Origin: a bacterium
GTDB lineage: Bacteria > Joyebacterota > Joyebacteria > Joyebacterales > Joyebacteraceae
NCBI GenBank assembly: GCA_025774935.1
Contig: JALGZK010000011.1
Location: 3,412-67,411 of the forward strand
Direction: 5' to 3'
Length of the DNA stretch: 64,000 nucleotides
A program made the translations under genes and the position numbers. A model generated the notes under the pieces. That model was not told the origin of the DNA. It did not search any database and saw only the letters and a program-made list of their open reading frames with translations. The stretch's first letter is position 1. Every line of letters starts with the position of its first letter. Positions 15,961 to 24,033 of this stretch are shown piece by piece.

Positions 15961-17601
15961 CTACGCCTCCCCACCCCTCCACGCGATCAACGTCTCGATC
16001 TCCTTCGCCAACTTCTCCTCGTCGCCTTGGGAGAACCCGAGGTGGCGGTAGATGACGCGCCCCTCGTGGTCGACGACCACGGTGACCGGAATGCCGGTCA
16101 CCTTGTAGGCGTCGAAGACCTCACGGTCCTCGTCACTCAGCACGATGTGGCGGACGTTGTTCTCGTTGAGGAAGTCGCCCGCTGCGGGCGGCAGCGTTCC
16201 GGAGTTGATGGAGACGACCTTGAACCCATCAGCTTCGTACTTCTCGTAGAGCTCCACCAGGTGCGGCAACTCCGCACGGCACGGTCCTCAGGTGAAGCCC
16301 CAGAAGGCCAACAGCACGACGTCGCCCTTGAGGTCCGCGAGCGCGACCGTCTCTCCGTCGCGGCTCGGGAGCGAGAACCCGGGCGCCATGGTGACGCCGT
16401 CGTACCGTCTCTCGGCGATGAGCTCGTCGAGCGCGTCGGCGCTGCCGTCCCTCGCGGTGAGCATCTCAGCGAGGATCGCTCGGGCGGGATCGTCAGCGTC
16501 GACCGATCTGGCGACGAGCACCGTGAGGAAGTCGATCGCGCGATCGTCCATTCCGCCGGCACGGTAGACCTCGATCAGGTGGTCGACCGTGAAGTTCCCG
16601 GACGCCGGCGTCTCCGGCGAGAGGGCCAGGGCCTTCTCGAGGTGCGCGGCAGCCCTCTCGGTGTTCCCGGCCTTGAACTGCGCCCAGCCGGCGGTGTCGA
16701 GTGCCATCGTGGAGTCGAACGCCGAGGGGGCGAGCTCGACCGACCGCTCCGCCATTCGGGCGGCCGTCTCGGGCTCGACACCTCTCTGGGTCATGTCGTA
16801 TGCGATGTTGTTCAGGACGTCCCATCCCGTGAACCCCTTCGACGCCGCGAGCGCTTCGACAGCAGCGAGAGCGACGTCGGGATCCTCTTCGATCGCGAGA
16901 CGATACACGCTGGCCTGGAGCACGCCCTTGACGATCGGGTCGTCGGCCTCCGCGATGTGGGACTCAGCCGCGGCAATCGCGGCATCGAGCCCGTCGCGCT
17001 CGGCGACCTCGCCGAGAAGCGCGCCGTACGCCCTGTCCAGCATCGACGGCCACATCTGAGCGTCCTCGGTTCCCGCCTCGGATCGGGCGAGCCCGACGCG
17101 GGCGACCTCGACAGTGAGCTCCTTGTCGGTGAGCTCGCTGCCCGAGTGGTACCACGTCAACCAGATGTGCGGTGTCTGGACCGCGGTGTCGTCGGCGATG
17201 AGGTCACGCGCGAGCTCTTCGGCGCGTGCCACGTGCGCCGGATCGTCGGTCGCGACGAGGGCGCGGTCGTACCTGGACAGCACGAAGCCGTGGCGCTCCG
17301 GTGTCGCCGGAACCTCGTAGAGCTTCTCCCACGCCTCGAAGGCGGCGTCCTGCCCGCCGGCTTCCTCGGCGGCAGAGACGGCCGTGTCGATCGCCCGTCC
17401 CAGGATATCGCCGGCCTCCTCGGGTGCCTCTGCGTTCGCGGTCACGAAGGCGAGGGCTTCCTCGGATCGTGCGGCGGCGTCCTCGATGGCCATGATCCTG
17501 TCCAGCTCGTGCTCCAGGGCCGCGAGGCGCTGCTCGGAGCAGCCCCAGAACGCGCCCAGCACGAGGGCTACCACAAAGGCGAGCGCAATTGCCCGTCTCA
17601 T
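15961..17601 (-). CDS. TPR/TlpA-like thioredoxin lipoprotein, predicted selenoprotein (UGPC active site)
   Basis: One continuous 546-residue frame broken only by TGA at 16290-16288. The start at 17601 has GGGAGG 6 nt upstream and a signal sequence followed by Cys21 (probable lipoprotein). Residues ~30-390 are helical and TPR-like (GWAQFKAGNTERAAAHLEKA). Residues ~395-546 are a TlpA/ResA-type thioredoxin fold: APGFSLPSRDGETV, VVLLAFWGFT, then TGA (residue 438), then GPCRAELPHL, and cis-Pro505 in TGIPVTVVVD. The TGA sits exactly where the first active-site Cys of W-C-G-P-C belongs, giving U-G-P-C. Both sides are intact and in frame. A SECIS-like hairpin follows. The role would be periplasmic disulfide reduction, for example of apocytochrome c. 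Alternatives are a nonsense mutation or a TGC/TGA sequencing error. Confidence 0.75.
16261..16277 (-). promoter_or_regulatory. Candidate bacterial SECIS hairpin
   Basis: On the mRNA, 10 nt after the TGA, arm GTGCGG (16277-16272) pairs perfectly with CCGCAC (16266-16261) around the loop AGTTG. Known bacterial SECIS elements have a short stem whose apical loop lies about 16-37 nt after the UGA and has a G among its first two loop bases. Here the loop begins 17 nt after the UGA with A-G-U. The hairpin also codes for CRAELPH, so coding constraint cannot be excluded. Confidence 0.55.
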
Positions 17602-17662
17602 CAGAACCTCCCTCAGTAGGGGACCTTGCCTGATTCGGAAGTCATCCTACACGAGTTTGAAA

Positions 17663-17691
17663 TTGACTTCCACCCATTCCTTCGGTACCCT
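17663..17691 (+). promoter_or_regulatory. Putative promoter for the endonuclease V gene
   Basis: -35 TTGACT (17663-17668), a 17-bp spacer, -10 TACCCT (17686-17691). The -10 is weak (3 of 6). It lies between the divergent selenoprotein and endonuclease V genes. Confidence 0.4.
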
Positions 17692-17718
17692 ATCTTCTGT
17701 GGTGACAGGGAGATGCGG

Positions 17719-18399
17719 ATGATGCGGGTTGAGAGTCACCCTTGGGCGGTCTCCGTCCAGGAGGCCTTCCGGATACAGGAGGAGCTCAGGGAGCGACTGG
17801 TACTGGAGGACGTTCCGGACCCACCGAAGACGATCGCGGGCGTCGACGTCTCCTTCTCGCGCGGACAGGATCTCGTCCACGCGGCGATCGTTGTCCTCGA
17901 ATCGGAGTCCCTCGAGCTCGTCGAGACTGTATCGGCCACGCAGCAACCGGTTTTCCCTTACATTCCCGGCCTCCTCTCGTTTCGCGAGGGGCCGGTGGTG
18001 CTCGAGGCCTTCGAGCAACTCGACGGCGCGCCCGATCTCGTCATGTTCGACGGTCAGGGCATCGCGCATCCGAGGGGTCTCGGCCTCGCATCGCACATCG
18101 GCGTCCTGATCGACAGGCCGTCGATCGGGTGCGCGAAGTCGAGGCTGATAGGCGAGTTCAAGGAGCCGAAGCAGAAGCGCGGCTCTATGAGGACCCTGAG
18201 CATTCAGCGGAAGAAGGTCGGCGTCGTCCTCCGCACCAAGGACCAGACGAAGCCGCTCTTCGTTTCGCCCGGCCACAGGATCACGATCGAGACTGCGGCC
18301 GAACGGGTGCTCGGTGCAGGAAGAGGATACCGGCTTCCCGAGCCGACGCGACGCGCGCACCACGAGGCCGCACGCGTCAAGCGGGAGCGCGGCGGGTAA
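17719..18399 (+). CDS. nfi: Endonuclease V (deoxyinosine 3'-endonuclease)
   Basis: About 226 aa. Endonuclease V nicks DNA one nucleotide 3' of deoxyinosine and starts repair of deaminated adenine. The family motifs are present: AGVDVSFSRG (first catalytic Asp), YIPGLLSFREGP (Glu), and MFDGQGIAHPRGLGLASH (Asp plus substrate loop), then IGCAKSRLIGEF. The start is uncertain among ATG 17713, 17719 and 17722; AGGGAG ends at 17712, so 17719 or 17722 is best spaced. It is divergent from the selenoprotein gene and first of a plus-strand run of housekeeping genes. Confidence 0.92.
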   Translation: MMRVESHPWAVSVQEAFRIQEELRERLVLEDVPDPPKTIAGVDVSFSRGQDLVHAAIVVLESESLELVETVSATQQPVFPYIPGLLSFREGPVVLEAFEQLDGAPDLVMFDGQGIAHPRGLGLASHIGVLIDRPSIGCAKSRLIGEFKEPKQKRGSMRTLSIQRKKVGVVLRTKDQTKPLFVSPGHRITIETAAERVLGAGRGYRLPEPTRRAHHEAARVKRERGG

Positions 18400-18500
18400 G
18401 CCGGGCGAAGAGGAGGATTTCGCGAGGTCATCGTTTGGCGTAGGCAGAGACGAGGAGAACACGGGTGGAGCCAGGAGATATAGGGACGGGAGGTGTTGAG

Positions 18501-18692
18501 ATGCCGAATACGTTTCCGGCTTGCCGCATGTGTGAGAAGGGAGTCCTGATTCCCCTATCGGACTACGGGCGTGACGGGGCGGCCATCACCTACAAGGCGT
18601 GGGTTTGCTCCAACCCGAACTGCGGTTACCACTTGAGGATCGACAACGGCGAAATCAGCCGTGGTACCAGAGTGAACGAAGCCGCCAAGTAG
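18501..18692 (+). CDS. Small zinc-ribbon protein
   Basis: A 63-aa protein starting at ATG 18501, with GGGAGG 7 nt upstream. Four cysteines in two knuckles (CRMC near residue 7, and CSNPNC near residue 36) with a YKAWVC segment form a rubredoxin/zinc-ribbon-like fold. No further domain is seen. Such proteins often bind metal or nucleic acid. The function is unknown. Confidence 0.75.
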   Translation: MPNTFPACRMCEKGVLIPLSDYGRDGAAITYKAWVCSNPNCGYHLRIDNGEISRGTRVNEAAK

Positions 18693-18786
18693 GACCAGCG
18701 TTCCCCGATCGTGGGCGGGGGCAGTACCTGACTAACGAGACCAGCGGTTTCGCTCGTGTTCACACCTCGTCGTCAGAGGACGTTCG

Positions 18787-19476
18787 ATGATCCGAGCAGT
18801 CATCTTCGACCTGGACAACACGCTCACCGACTTCATGCGCATGAAGGAGGTGTCGATCGAGGCGGCCATCGAGGAGATGATCGACGCGGGTCTCCCGATG
18901 GCGGCCGAACTCGCGAAGCGGAAGCTCTTCGAGATCTACGACCGGGAGGGGATCGAGGACCAGCGTGTCTTCGACAAGTTCCTGGAGGAGGAGCTCGGCG
19001 AGATCGACCCGAAGATCCACACGGCGGCCGTGCTCGGCTACCGCCGGGGCCGCGAGTACACGCTCGTGCTGTACCCTCACGTCAAGAAGACGCTTCTCAA
19101 CCTCGCGCGCAGGGGCCTCAAGCTCGTCATCCTCTCCGACGCGCCGCGGTATCAGGCGTGGTCCCGCTTGTGCTACCTCGGTCTCCAGCACTTCTTCGAT
19201 CACGTCATCACGTTCGAGGACACACGCGTTCGGAAGCCCGATCCGGCGCCGTTCAAGAAAGCGATCGACCTCCTCGACATGAAGCCCGAGGAGGTAGTCA
19301 TGGTGGGCGACTGGCCCGAGCGCGACATGGTGGGTGCCTCCGGTGTCGGGATCAAGACCGTCTACGCCAAGTACGGGGACACGTCGGGGGCGACCATCTC
19401 CGGCGGGGACTTCGAGATAGACGACATCTCGCAGCTCGTCCCGATCGTGGAGCAGCTGATGGAGGGGGCGGACTAG
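18787..19476 (+). CDS. HAD-superfamily hydrolase
   Basis: A 229-aa protein with the four HAD motifs: DLDNT (nucleophile Asp), ILSDAP (motif II), Lys in RKPDPAPFKKA (motif III) and VMVGDWPERDM (motif IV). The long helical cap after motif I marks the subfamily I type. HAD enzymes are mostly phosphatases of small metabolites; the substrate cannot be read from the sequence. acpS follows after 13 nt, so they probably share a transcript. Confidence 0.88.
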   Translation: MIRAVIFDLDNTLTDFMRMKEVSIEAAIEEMIDAGLPMAAELAKRKLFEIYDREGIEDQRVFDKFLEEELGEIDPKIHTAAVLGYRRGREYTLVLYPHVKKTLLNLARRGLKLVILSDAPRYQAWSRLCYLGLQHFFDHVITFEDTRVRKPDPAPFKKAIDLLDMKPEEVVMVGDWPERDMVGASGVGIKTVYAKYGDTSGATISGGDFEIDDISQLVPIVEQLMEGAD

Positions 19477-19489
19477 GGCGGAGGGGGGC

Positions 19490-19864
19490 ATGATCCGAGC
19501 GATCGGCACAGACGTCGTCGACCTCGAGCACTTCGAGCACGTGGTCTCCCACTCGCGCCCGGGGTTCCTGAGCCGCCTCTTCACGGACGAAGAGATCGCG
19601 TACTGCGAGAAGTTCAAGGAGAACATGGCCTCCTACGCTGCCATCTTCGCGGCGAAGGAGGCCTTTTTGAAGGCCCTCAGGACCGGCCTCGCGCCAGGGA
19701 TGACCTGGCGGGACGTCGAGGTCGTCCACGGGCGTGGCGGAGCCCCGACCATCGTGGCGCGAAGGCGGTGCGCGGAGCTTCTGGGCCAAGGCAGCGCCCA
19801 CGTCACGCTGTCCCACTCGAACAGCACGGCGCACGCGGTCGTCGTCATCGAGGACCAGGAATGA
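19490..19864 (+). CDS. acpS: Holo-[acyl-carrier-protein] synthase
   Basis: A 124-aa protein, the usual AcpS length. It transfers 4'-phosphopantetheine from CoA to apo-ACP. The signatures are IGTDVVDLEHF at the N-terminus (Mg-binding Asp) and FAAKEAFLKAL with the catalytic Glu/Lys. It ends VTLSHSNSTAHAVVVIE. The stop overlaps the ATG of the nnrE/nnrD gene by 4 nt (ATGA), an arrangement common in bacteria. Confidence 0.95.
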   Translation: MIRAIGTDVVDLEHFEHVVSHSRPGFLSRLFTDEEIAYCEKFKENMASYAAIFAAKEAFLKALRTGLAPGMTWRDVEVVHGRGGAPTIVARRRCAELLGQGSAHVTLSHSNSTAHAVVVIEDQE

Positions 19865-21411
19865 AACTCGTCACATCCGAGAGCATGCGGGCGATAGACA
19901 ACCAGTGCATCCAGGCGCTCGGCATCCCGGGGCTCAGGCTAATGGAGAACGCCGGTGTCGGGACCGTCCGGTTCATGGAGCACGAACTCGGCGCTCTCGC
20001 GGAGAAGAACTTCACCGTCGTGTGCGGGAAGGGGAACAACGGCGGCGACGGTTTCGTCATCGCGCGGGAGCTCACCGCCCGGGGCGCGAGCGTGAAGGTC
20101 TATCTCGCGGGTCACGCGGCCGATGTGTCAGGCGATGCTCGCGCGAACCTCGACAGGCTCGGCGAGGGGAAGGTGACCGAGCTTTCCGACGGGAAGTCGA
20201 TCGGCGAGCTCGTCGAGGCGATGACGAAGAGCGACGCGGTCGTCGACGCCGTCTTCGGGACGGGCTTCGAGGGCGTGCCGCGTGGTCTCTCCGGAACGGT
20301 CATCGGGCAGATGAACGTCTGTGGGCGGCCGGTGCTCGCCGTCGACGTCCCCTCGGGGCTGAACGCGACGACGGGTGTCGCGGAAGGCGAGTGCGTTCGG
20401 GCGGCGTGGACGTGCACCATGGGGCTTCCGAAGCGCGGCTTCTACCTCTACCCCGGGAGGGACTACGTGGGGAGGCTCCACGTGGTCGACATCGGCGTCC
20501 CCGCGAAGGCGATCGAGGAGGTGGGCGTTCGTGACAACGTGCTCACGGTCCGGGAGGCGGCGGCGCTCATGCCCGACCGTCCCGGAGATGCCCACAAAGG
20601 CACCTTCGGCAAGGTCGTCGTGGTCGCAGGCTCGGTCGGCTACACGGGGGCAGCGGCGCTCGCGTCGATGTCGGCGGCGAGGAGCGGCGCGGGTCTCGTC
20701 TTCCTCGGGACACCGACGAGCCTGAACGATGTGATGGAGACGAAGCTCACCGAAGTGATCACGAGGCCGCTGCCGGAGACCGCGGCGCGGGCTCTCTCGA
20801 AGGACGCGTTCGAGCCCGTGCTCGAGCTGATTCGGGACGCCGACGCCCTCGCGATCGGTCCGGGGGTCTCGCAGGACCCATCCGCGCAGGCTCTCGTTCA
20901 GGCGGTGGTGGAGGAGGTCGCGATCCCGTGCGTGGTCGACGCGGATGGAGTGAACGCGCTCTCCCCGGACCGGATCGCCGGACGGCGGGGACGCGGCGCG
21001 ATGGTGCTCACGCCGCACCCGGGGGAGATGTCCAGGCTGACCGGTCACCCGACAGCGGAGGTTCTCGAACGCCGCGACGAGATCGCACGCGAAGTCGCTG
21101 CGAAGACCAGCACCACCGTCGTGCTGAAGGGCGCCGGGAGTCTGATCGTCGAGCCGGGAGGTGAGCTCTTCCTGAATCCGACCGGCAACTCCGGACTCGC
21201 GTCCGGCGGGAGCGGCGATGTATTGACGGGCGTCATCGCCGCTCTTCTCGGTCAGGGACTCTCCGCGACCGACGCGGCGGCGCTCGGGGCATACGTGCAC
21301 GGACTCGCCGGGGACATCGCGGCGGCCGAGAAGGGCGAGATCGGGATGGTCGCCGGCGACGTGATGGAGGCGCTGCCGGAGGCGTTCCTGAGGATCGTGG
21401 GCGCGGCGTAG
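19861..21411 (+). CDS. nnr: Bifunctional NAD(P)H-hydrate epimerase / ADP-dependent dehydratase
   Basis: A 516-aa protein starting at ATG 19861 inside the acpS stop. Residues ~1-215 are the YjeF_N epimerase (GKGNNGGDGFVIAREL). Residues ~230-516 are the ribokinase-like dehydratase: KGTFGKVVVVAGS, GPGVSQDP, DADGVNALS, LTPHPGEMSRL, VLKGAGSLI, SGLASGGSGDVLTG. Together they repair hydrated NAD(P)H. The fusion is the normal bacterial form. Confidence 0.95.
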   Translation: MKLVTSESMRAIDNQCIQALGIPGLRLMENAGVGTVRFMEHELGALAEKNFTVVCGKGNNGGDGFVIARELTARGASVKVYLAGHAADVSGDARANLDRLGEGKVTELSDGKSIGELVEAMTKSDAVVDAVFGTGFEGVPRGLSGTVIGQMNVCGRPVLAVDVPSGLNATTGVAEGECVRAAWTCTMGLPKRGFYLYPGRDYVGRLHVVDIGVPAKAIEEVGVRDNVLTVREAAALMPDRPGDAHKGTFGKVVVVAGSVGYTGAAALASMSAARSGAGLVFLGTPTSLNDVMETKLTEVITRPLPETAARALSKDAFEPVLELIRDADALAIGPGVSQDPSAQALVQAVVEEVAIPCVVDADGVNALSPDRIAGRRGRGAMVLTPHPGEMSRLTGHPTAEVLERRDEIAREVAAKTSTTVVLKGAGSLIVEPGGELFLNPTGNSGLASGGSGDVLTGVIAALLGQGLSATDAAALGAYVHGLAGDIAAAEKGEIGMVAGDVMEALPEAFLRIVGAA

Positions 21412-21459
21412 CGGGGGTGGGCGGTGACGACGATGCGAACGCGACGGTGAGCGCGGAGC

Positions 21460-21493
21460 GGCGGGACGGCAGGCACGGGTCCCGCCTTCTGTT
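21460..21493 (+). terminator. Terminator after nnr
   Basis: GGCGGGAC (21460-21467) pairs with GTCCCGCC (21479-21486), followed by TTCTGTT. It separates the nnr operon from the M20 hydrolase gene. Confidence 0.6.
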
Positions 21494-21555
21494 GGAACCG
21501 AAACGACGAACCAGCTGACTGCAGAGTATGGGACTCAACGGACAGTGGAGGAACG

Positions 21556-22743
21556 ATGCCGAAGTCACTTCTGAAGGACGCCGAGAAGCTGGCGGGGAAG
21601 CTGTCGAAGATCCGCAGGCAGATCCACATGAACCCGGAGACGGCCTACGAGGAAAAGGAGACGGCCAAGCTGGTCGCGGAGACGCTCAGGGGGCTCGGCC
21701 TCGACGTCAGGACGGGCGTCGCGAAGACGGGTGTCGTCGGGCTTCTGAAGGGTGGGAGCCGAGGAAAGACCGTCGCGATGCGCGCCGACATGGACGCCCT
21801 GCCCATCAAGGAACAGAACGACGTCCCGTACCGCTCGAAGGTCGAGGGGAAGATGCACGCGTGCGGGCACGACGGCAACACGACGACCGTCCTCGGCGCC
21901 GCGATGCTCCTCTCGAAGATGCGCGGCGACATTGCCGGGAACGTCAAGTTCGTATTCCAGCCGTCGGAAGAGGCGCCGCCCGGGGGCGCGGCACCGATGA
22001 TCAGAGCCGGCGTGCTGTCGAACCCTAAGGTCGACGCGATCATCGGCGTCCACGTCGACCCGTCCATAGCGACTGGTAAGGTGGGGCTCCGCGAGGGACC
22101 GATGATGGCGGCCGCGGACAACTTCGACGTCGCCGTGATCGGCGAGGCCGCGCACGGCGCGAAGCCGAACCTGGGCGTCGACGCGATCGCGCTCTCGGCA
22201 CAGGTAATCTCTGCTTTGCAGACGATCCCATCCAGGCGGATCAATCCCGTGCACCCGGTCGTCGTGACGCTCGGGAGAATCCAGGGCGGGTATCGCAGGA
22301 ACGTCATCGCCGACCGCGTCGAGCTCGAGGGGACCGCGCGGACCCTCCACGCGAAGGACCGCACGTCGGTCGAGAAGATGATCGGGACGGCGGTCGCGCA
22401 CGTCACGAAGTCGGGAGGCGGGACGTTCGAGTACAGCTACGAGCGCGGGTACCCAATCCTCACGTGCGACGGGGGAATCACCGACGTCGTACGGCGCGCG
22501 TCCCGCGAACTCCTCGGCAGAGGGAGCGTCGTCGAGATCGACGAACCGTCGATGGGCGGCGAAGACTTCGCCTACTTCGTGAACGAGATTCCGGGCACGA
22601 TGTTCCGCCTCGGCGTCATGAACAAGAAGAAGGGGTTCACGTATCCGTGGCACCACCCGAAGTTCAACCTCGACGAGGACGGTCTCTGGATGGGCGCGGC
22701 CGTGATGGCGAAGGCGGCCCTCACGTGTCTCGAGGAGCTGTAG
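21556..22743 (+). CDS. M20-family amidohydrolase (HipO/IAA-amino acid hydrolase-like)
   Basis: A 395-aa protein starting at ATG 21556 with GGAGG 4 nt upstream. Metal-binding motifs are intact: MHACGHDGNTTTVLGAA (near residue 98), a Glu pair in QPSEEAPPGG, HGAKP for the dimerisation-domain His, and GGEDFAYF near the end. These enzymes hydrolyse N-acyl amino acids in the cytoplasm; the substrate is not predictable. thiL follows within 40 nt. Confidence 0.92.
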   Translation: MPKSLLKDAEKLAGKLSKIRRQIHMNPETAYEEKETAKLVAETLRGLGLDVRTGVAKTGVVGLLKGGSRGKTVAMRADMDALPIKEQNDVPYRSKVEGKMHACGHDGNTTTVLGAAMLLSKMRGDIAGNVKFVFQPSEEAPPGGAAPMIRAGVLSNPKVDAIIGVHVDPSIATGKVGLREGPMMAAADNFDVAVIGEAAHGAKPNLGVDAIALSAQVISALQTIPSRRINPVHPVVVTLGRIQGGYRRNVIADRVELEGTARTLHAKDRTSVEKMIGTAVAHVTKSGGGTFEYSYERGYPILTCDGGITDVVRRASRELLGRGSVVEIDEPSMGGEDFAYFVNEIPGTMFRLGVMNKKKGFTYPWHHPKFNLDEDGLWMGAAVMAKAALTCLEEL

Positions 22744-22779
22744 GCTTGGGGCGCGGGTCCGGAGGTGCGGGGAACGAGC

Positions 22780-23769
22780 GTGCGTGAGTTCGAGCTCATA
22801 GAGGCCATCAGAAGGAAGATCGGCGCCCCCGGCCGCGGGACGGTCGTCGGCATCGGTGACGACGCGGCGGTCTACGAACCGCCGGGCGGGCTCGAGCTCT
22901 TCACGTCCGACGCGTTCGTGGAGGACGTGCACTTCCGGAGGGACTACTCCACGTTCCTCGAGATCGGCGCGAAGTGCATGGTCGCGAACGTGAGCGACAT
23001 AGCGGCGATGGGTGGGTTCCCGACGCGCGCGACTGTCTCGCTCGCGGTGCCCTCGGACGTCGGGGAGGAGGAGATCGGCGAGCTCTACGACGGCCTCATC
23101 GAGGTGGCGAAGAAGTACGCGGTCGAGATCGTGGGGGGAGACATCGTCGGATCACCGAGCGGACTGGTCGTGGCGATCGCGCTCGTGGGAGCAGCCGACG
23201 GCGACCGGGTCGTGCTTCGGGGAGGCGCGGTCGTCGGAGACGCCGTCCTAGTGACGGGAGAGCTCGGGGGAGCGCAGGCGGGATTGATCGCGCTCGAGAA
23301 GGGACTGCCGAGCGAGGGCGACATTGCAAAGGCGTTGGCGAGACACCGGCTCCCGGCTCCGCGGGTGGCCGAGGCACAGGCGCTTCTCGACGTGGCGACG
23401 CCGCACTCGATGATCGACATCAGCGACGGACTCGGTTCGGAGGTCTGGCACATAGCCGACGAGAGCGGCGTCGGGATCGAGCTCTGGGAAGCGAAGATCC
23501 CCGTGTCCCCGGGGGCGACGGAGGTGGCGAAGCGGCTGGGACTCGACGACCTAGACCTCGCGGTCTCGAGCGGGGAGGAGTTCGAGCTCGTCGTGACCGT
23601 GCCGCCGTCGGAGGTCGATCGGGCGATCGAGCACGTGACGACCGTGACCGGCACGCCGCTCTCCTGGGTGGGGAAGGTCGTCGCGGCCGGCGAGGGGTGC
23701 AGGCTCGAGCGCGGAGACGGGACCTTCGAGCCGCTTGGGCGCACGGGGTACGAGCACCTGACGGACTGA
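22780..23769 (+). CDS. thiL: Thiamine-monophosphate kinase
   Basis: About 329 aa. ThiL phosphorylates TMP to thiamine diphosphate. GTG 22780 (VREFELI) is preferred because the upstream in-frame GTG at 22765 overlaps the GGAGG. Signatures are GIGDDAAV, SDAFVEDVHF, ANVSDIAAMGG, GGDIVGSPSG, DISDGLGSEV and SSGEEFELV. No TPP riboswitch is seen upstream. It is likely co-transcribed with the M20 gene. Confidence 0.95.
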   Translation: MREFELIEAIRRKIGAPGRGTVVGIGDDAAVYEPPGGLELFTSDAFVEDVHFRRDYSTFLEIGAKCMVANVSDIAAMGGFPTRATVSLAVPSDVGEEEIGELYDGLIEVAKKYAVEIVGGDIVGSPSGLVVAIALVGAADGDRVVLRGGAVVGDAVLVTGELGGAQAGLIALEKGLPSEGDIAKALARHRLPAPRVAEAQALLDVATPHSMIDISDGLGSEVWHIADESGVGIELWEAKIPVSPGATEVAKRLGLDDLDLAVSSGEEFELVVTVPPSEVDRAIEHVTTVTGTPLSWVGKVVAAGEGCRLERGDGTFEPLGRTGYEHLTD

Positions 23770-23798
23770 GCGCATCCGAGGCGATGAGACGCCAGTCA

Positions 23799-23851
23799 GT
23801 GTTCAGAATGTGAACACTAGAAGAGGCCCGGACCCTGGGGGGTTCCGGGCC
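23799..23851 (+). terminator. Two consecutive hairpins after thiL
   Basis: GTGTTCA (23799-23805) with TGAACAC (23811-23817), then GGCCCGGA (23825-23832) with TCCGGGCC (23844-23851). There is no clear T run after the second. This is a probable transcription end of the M20-thiL unit. Confidence 0.5.
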
Positions 23852-23888
23852 AGCCTGCACAAAAGGGGGGCAGCTCGTACGTTGATTG

Positions 23889-23917
23889 TTGACAGCTTGA
23901 ACATCGTGTGATATTCT
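23889..23917 (+). promoter_or_regulatory. Consensus-like sigma-70 promoter
   Basis: -35 TTGACA (23889-23894, perfect), a 17-bp spacer, -10 TATTCT (23912-23917). It is the best match to consensus in the window. The expected start site, near 23924, is only about 17 nt before a strong terminator hairpin. Confidence 0.8.
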
Positions 23918-23923
23918 AGAAGT

Positions 23924-23993
23924 TACTGGGGATCACATGAAGGCCTTCGATCTGGACTGACTGACAGGATCAGATTCGAGGGCCTATTTTGTT
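23924..23993 (+). ncRNA. Predicted ~70-nt terminated transcript or attenuator with 7-codon leader ORF
   Basis: Downstream of the 23889 promoter, arms 23941-23954 and 23971-23985 form a ~14-bp stem with one bulge and one G-T pair, followed by ATTTTGTTT: an intrinsic terminator. A mini-ORF ATG 23937 to TGA 23960 encodes MKAFDLD, with GGGGA 6 nt before its ATG, and its codons form the 5' arm. So it could be a small RNA, or a leader-peptide attenuator for the protease gene starting at 24034. No anti-terminator pairing was identified. Confidence 0.5.
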
Positions 23994-24033
23994 TGGGGTG
24001 AACGGTGGTACCCGCGCAACCGGTCGGAGCTGG

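Noticed and set aside
15961-16269. Separate 102-aa thioredoxin-like gene
   Set aside because: It would lack the CxxC and a start signal. It is in phase with the preceding frame and completes its fold, so it is the C-terminal part of the selenoprotein.
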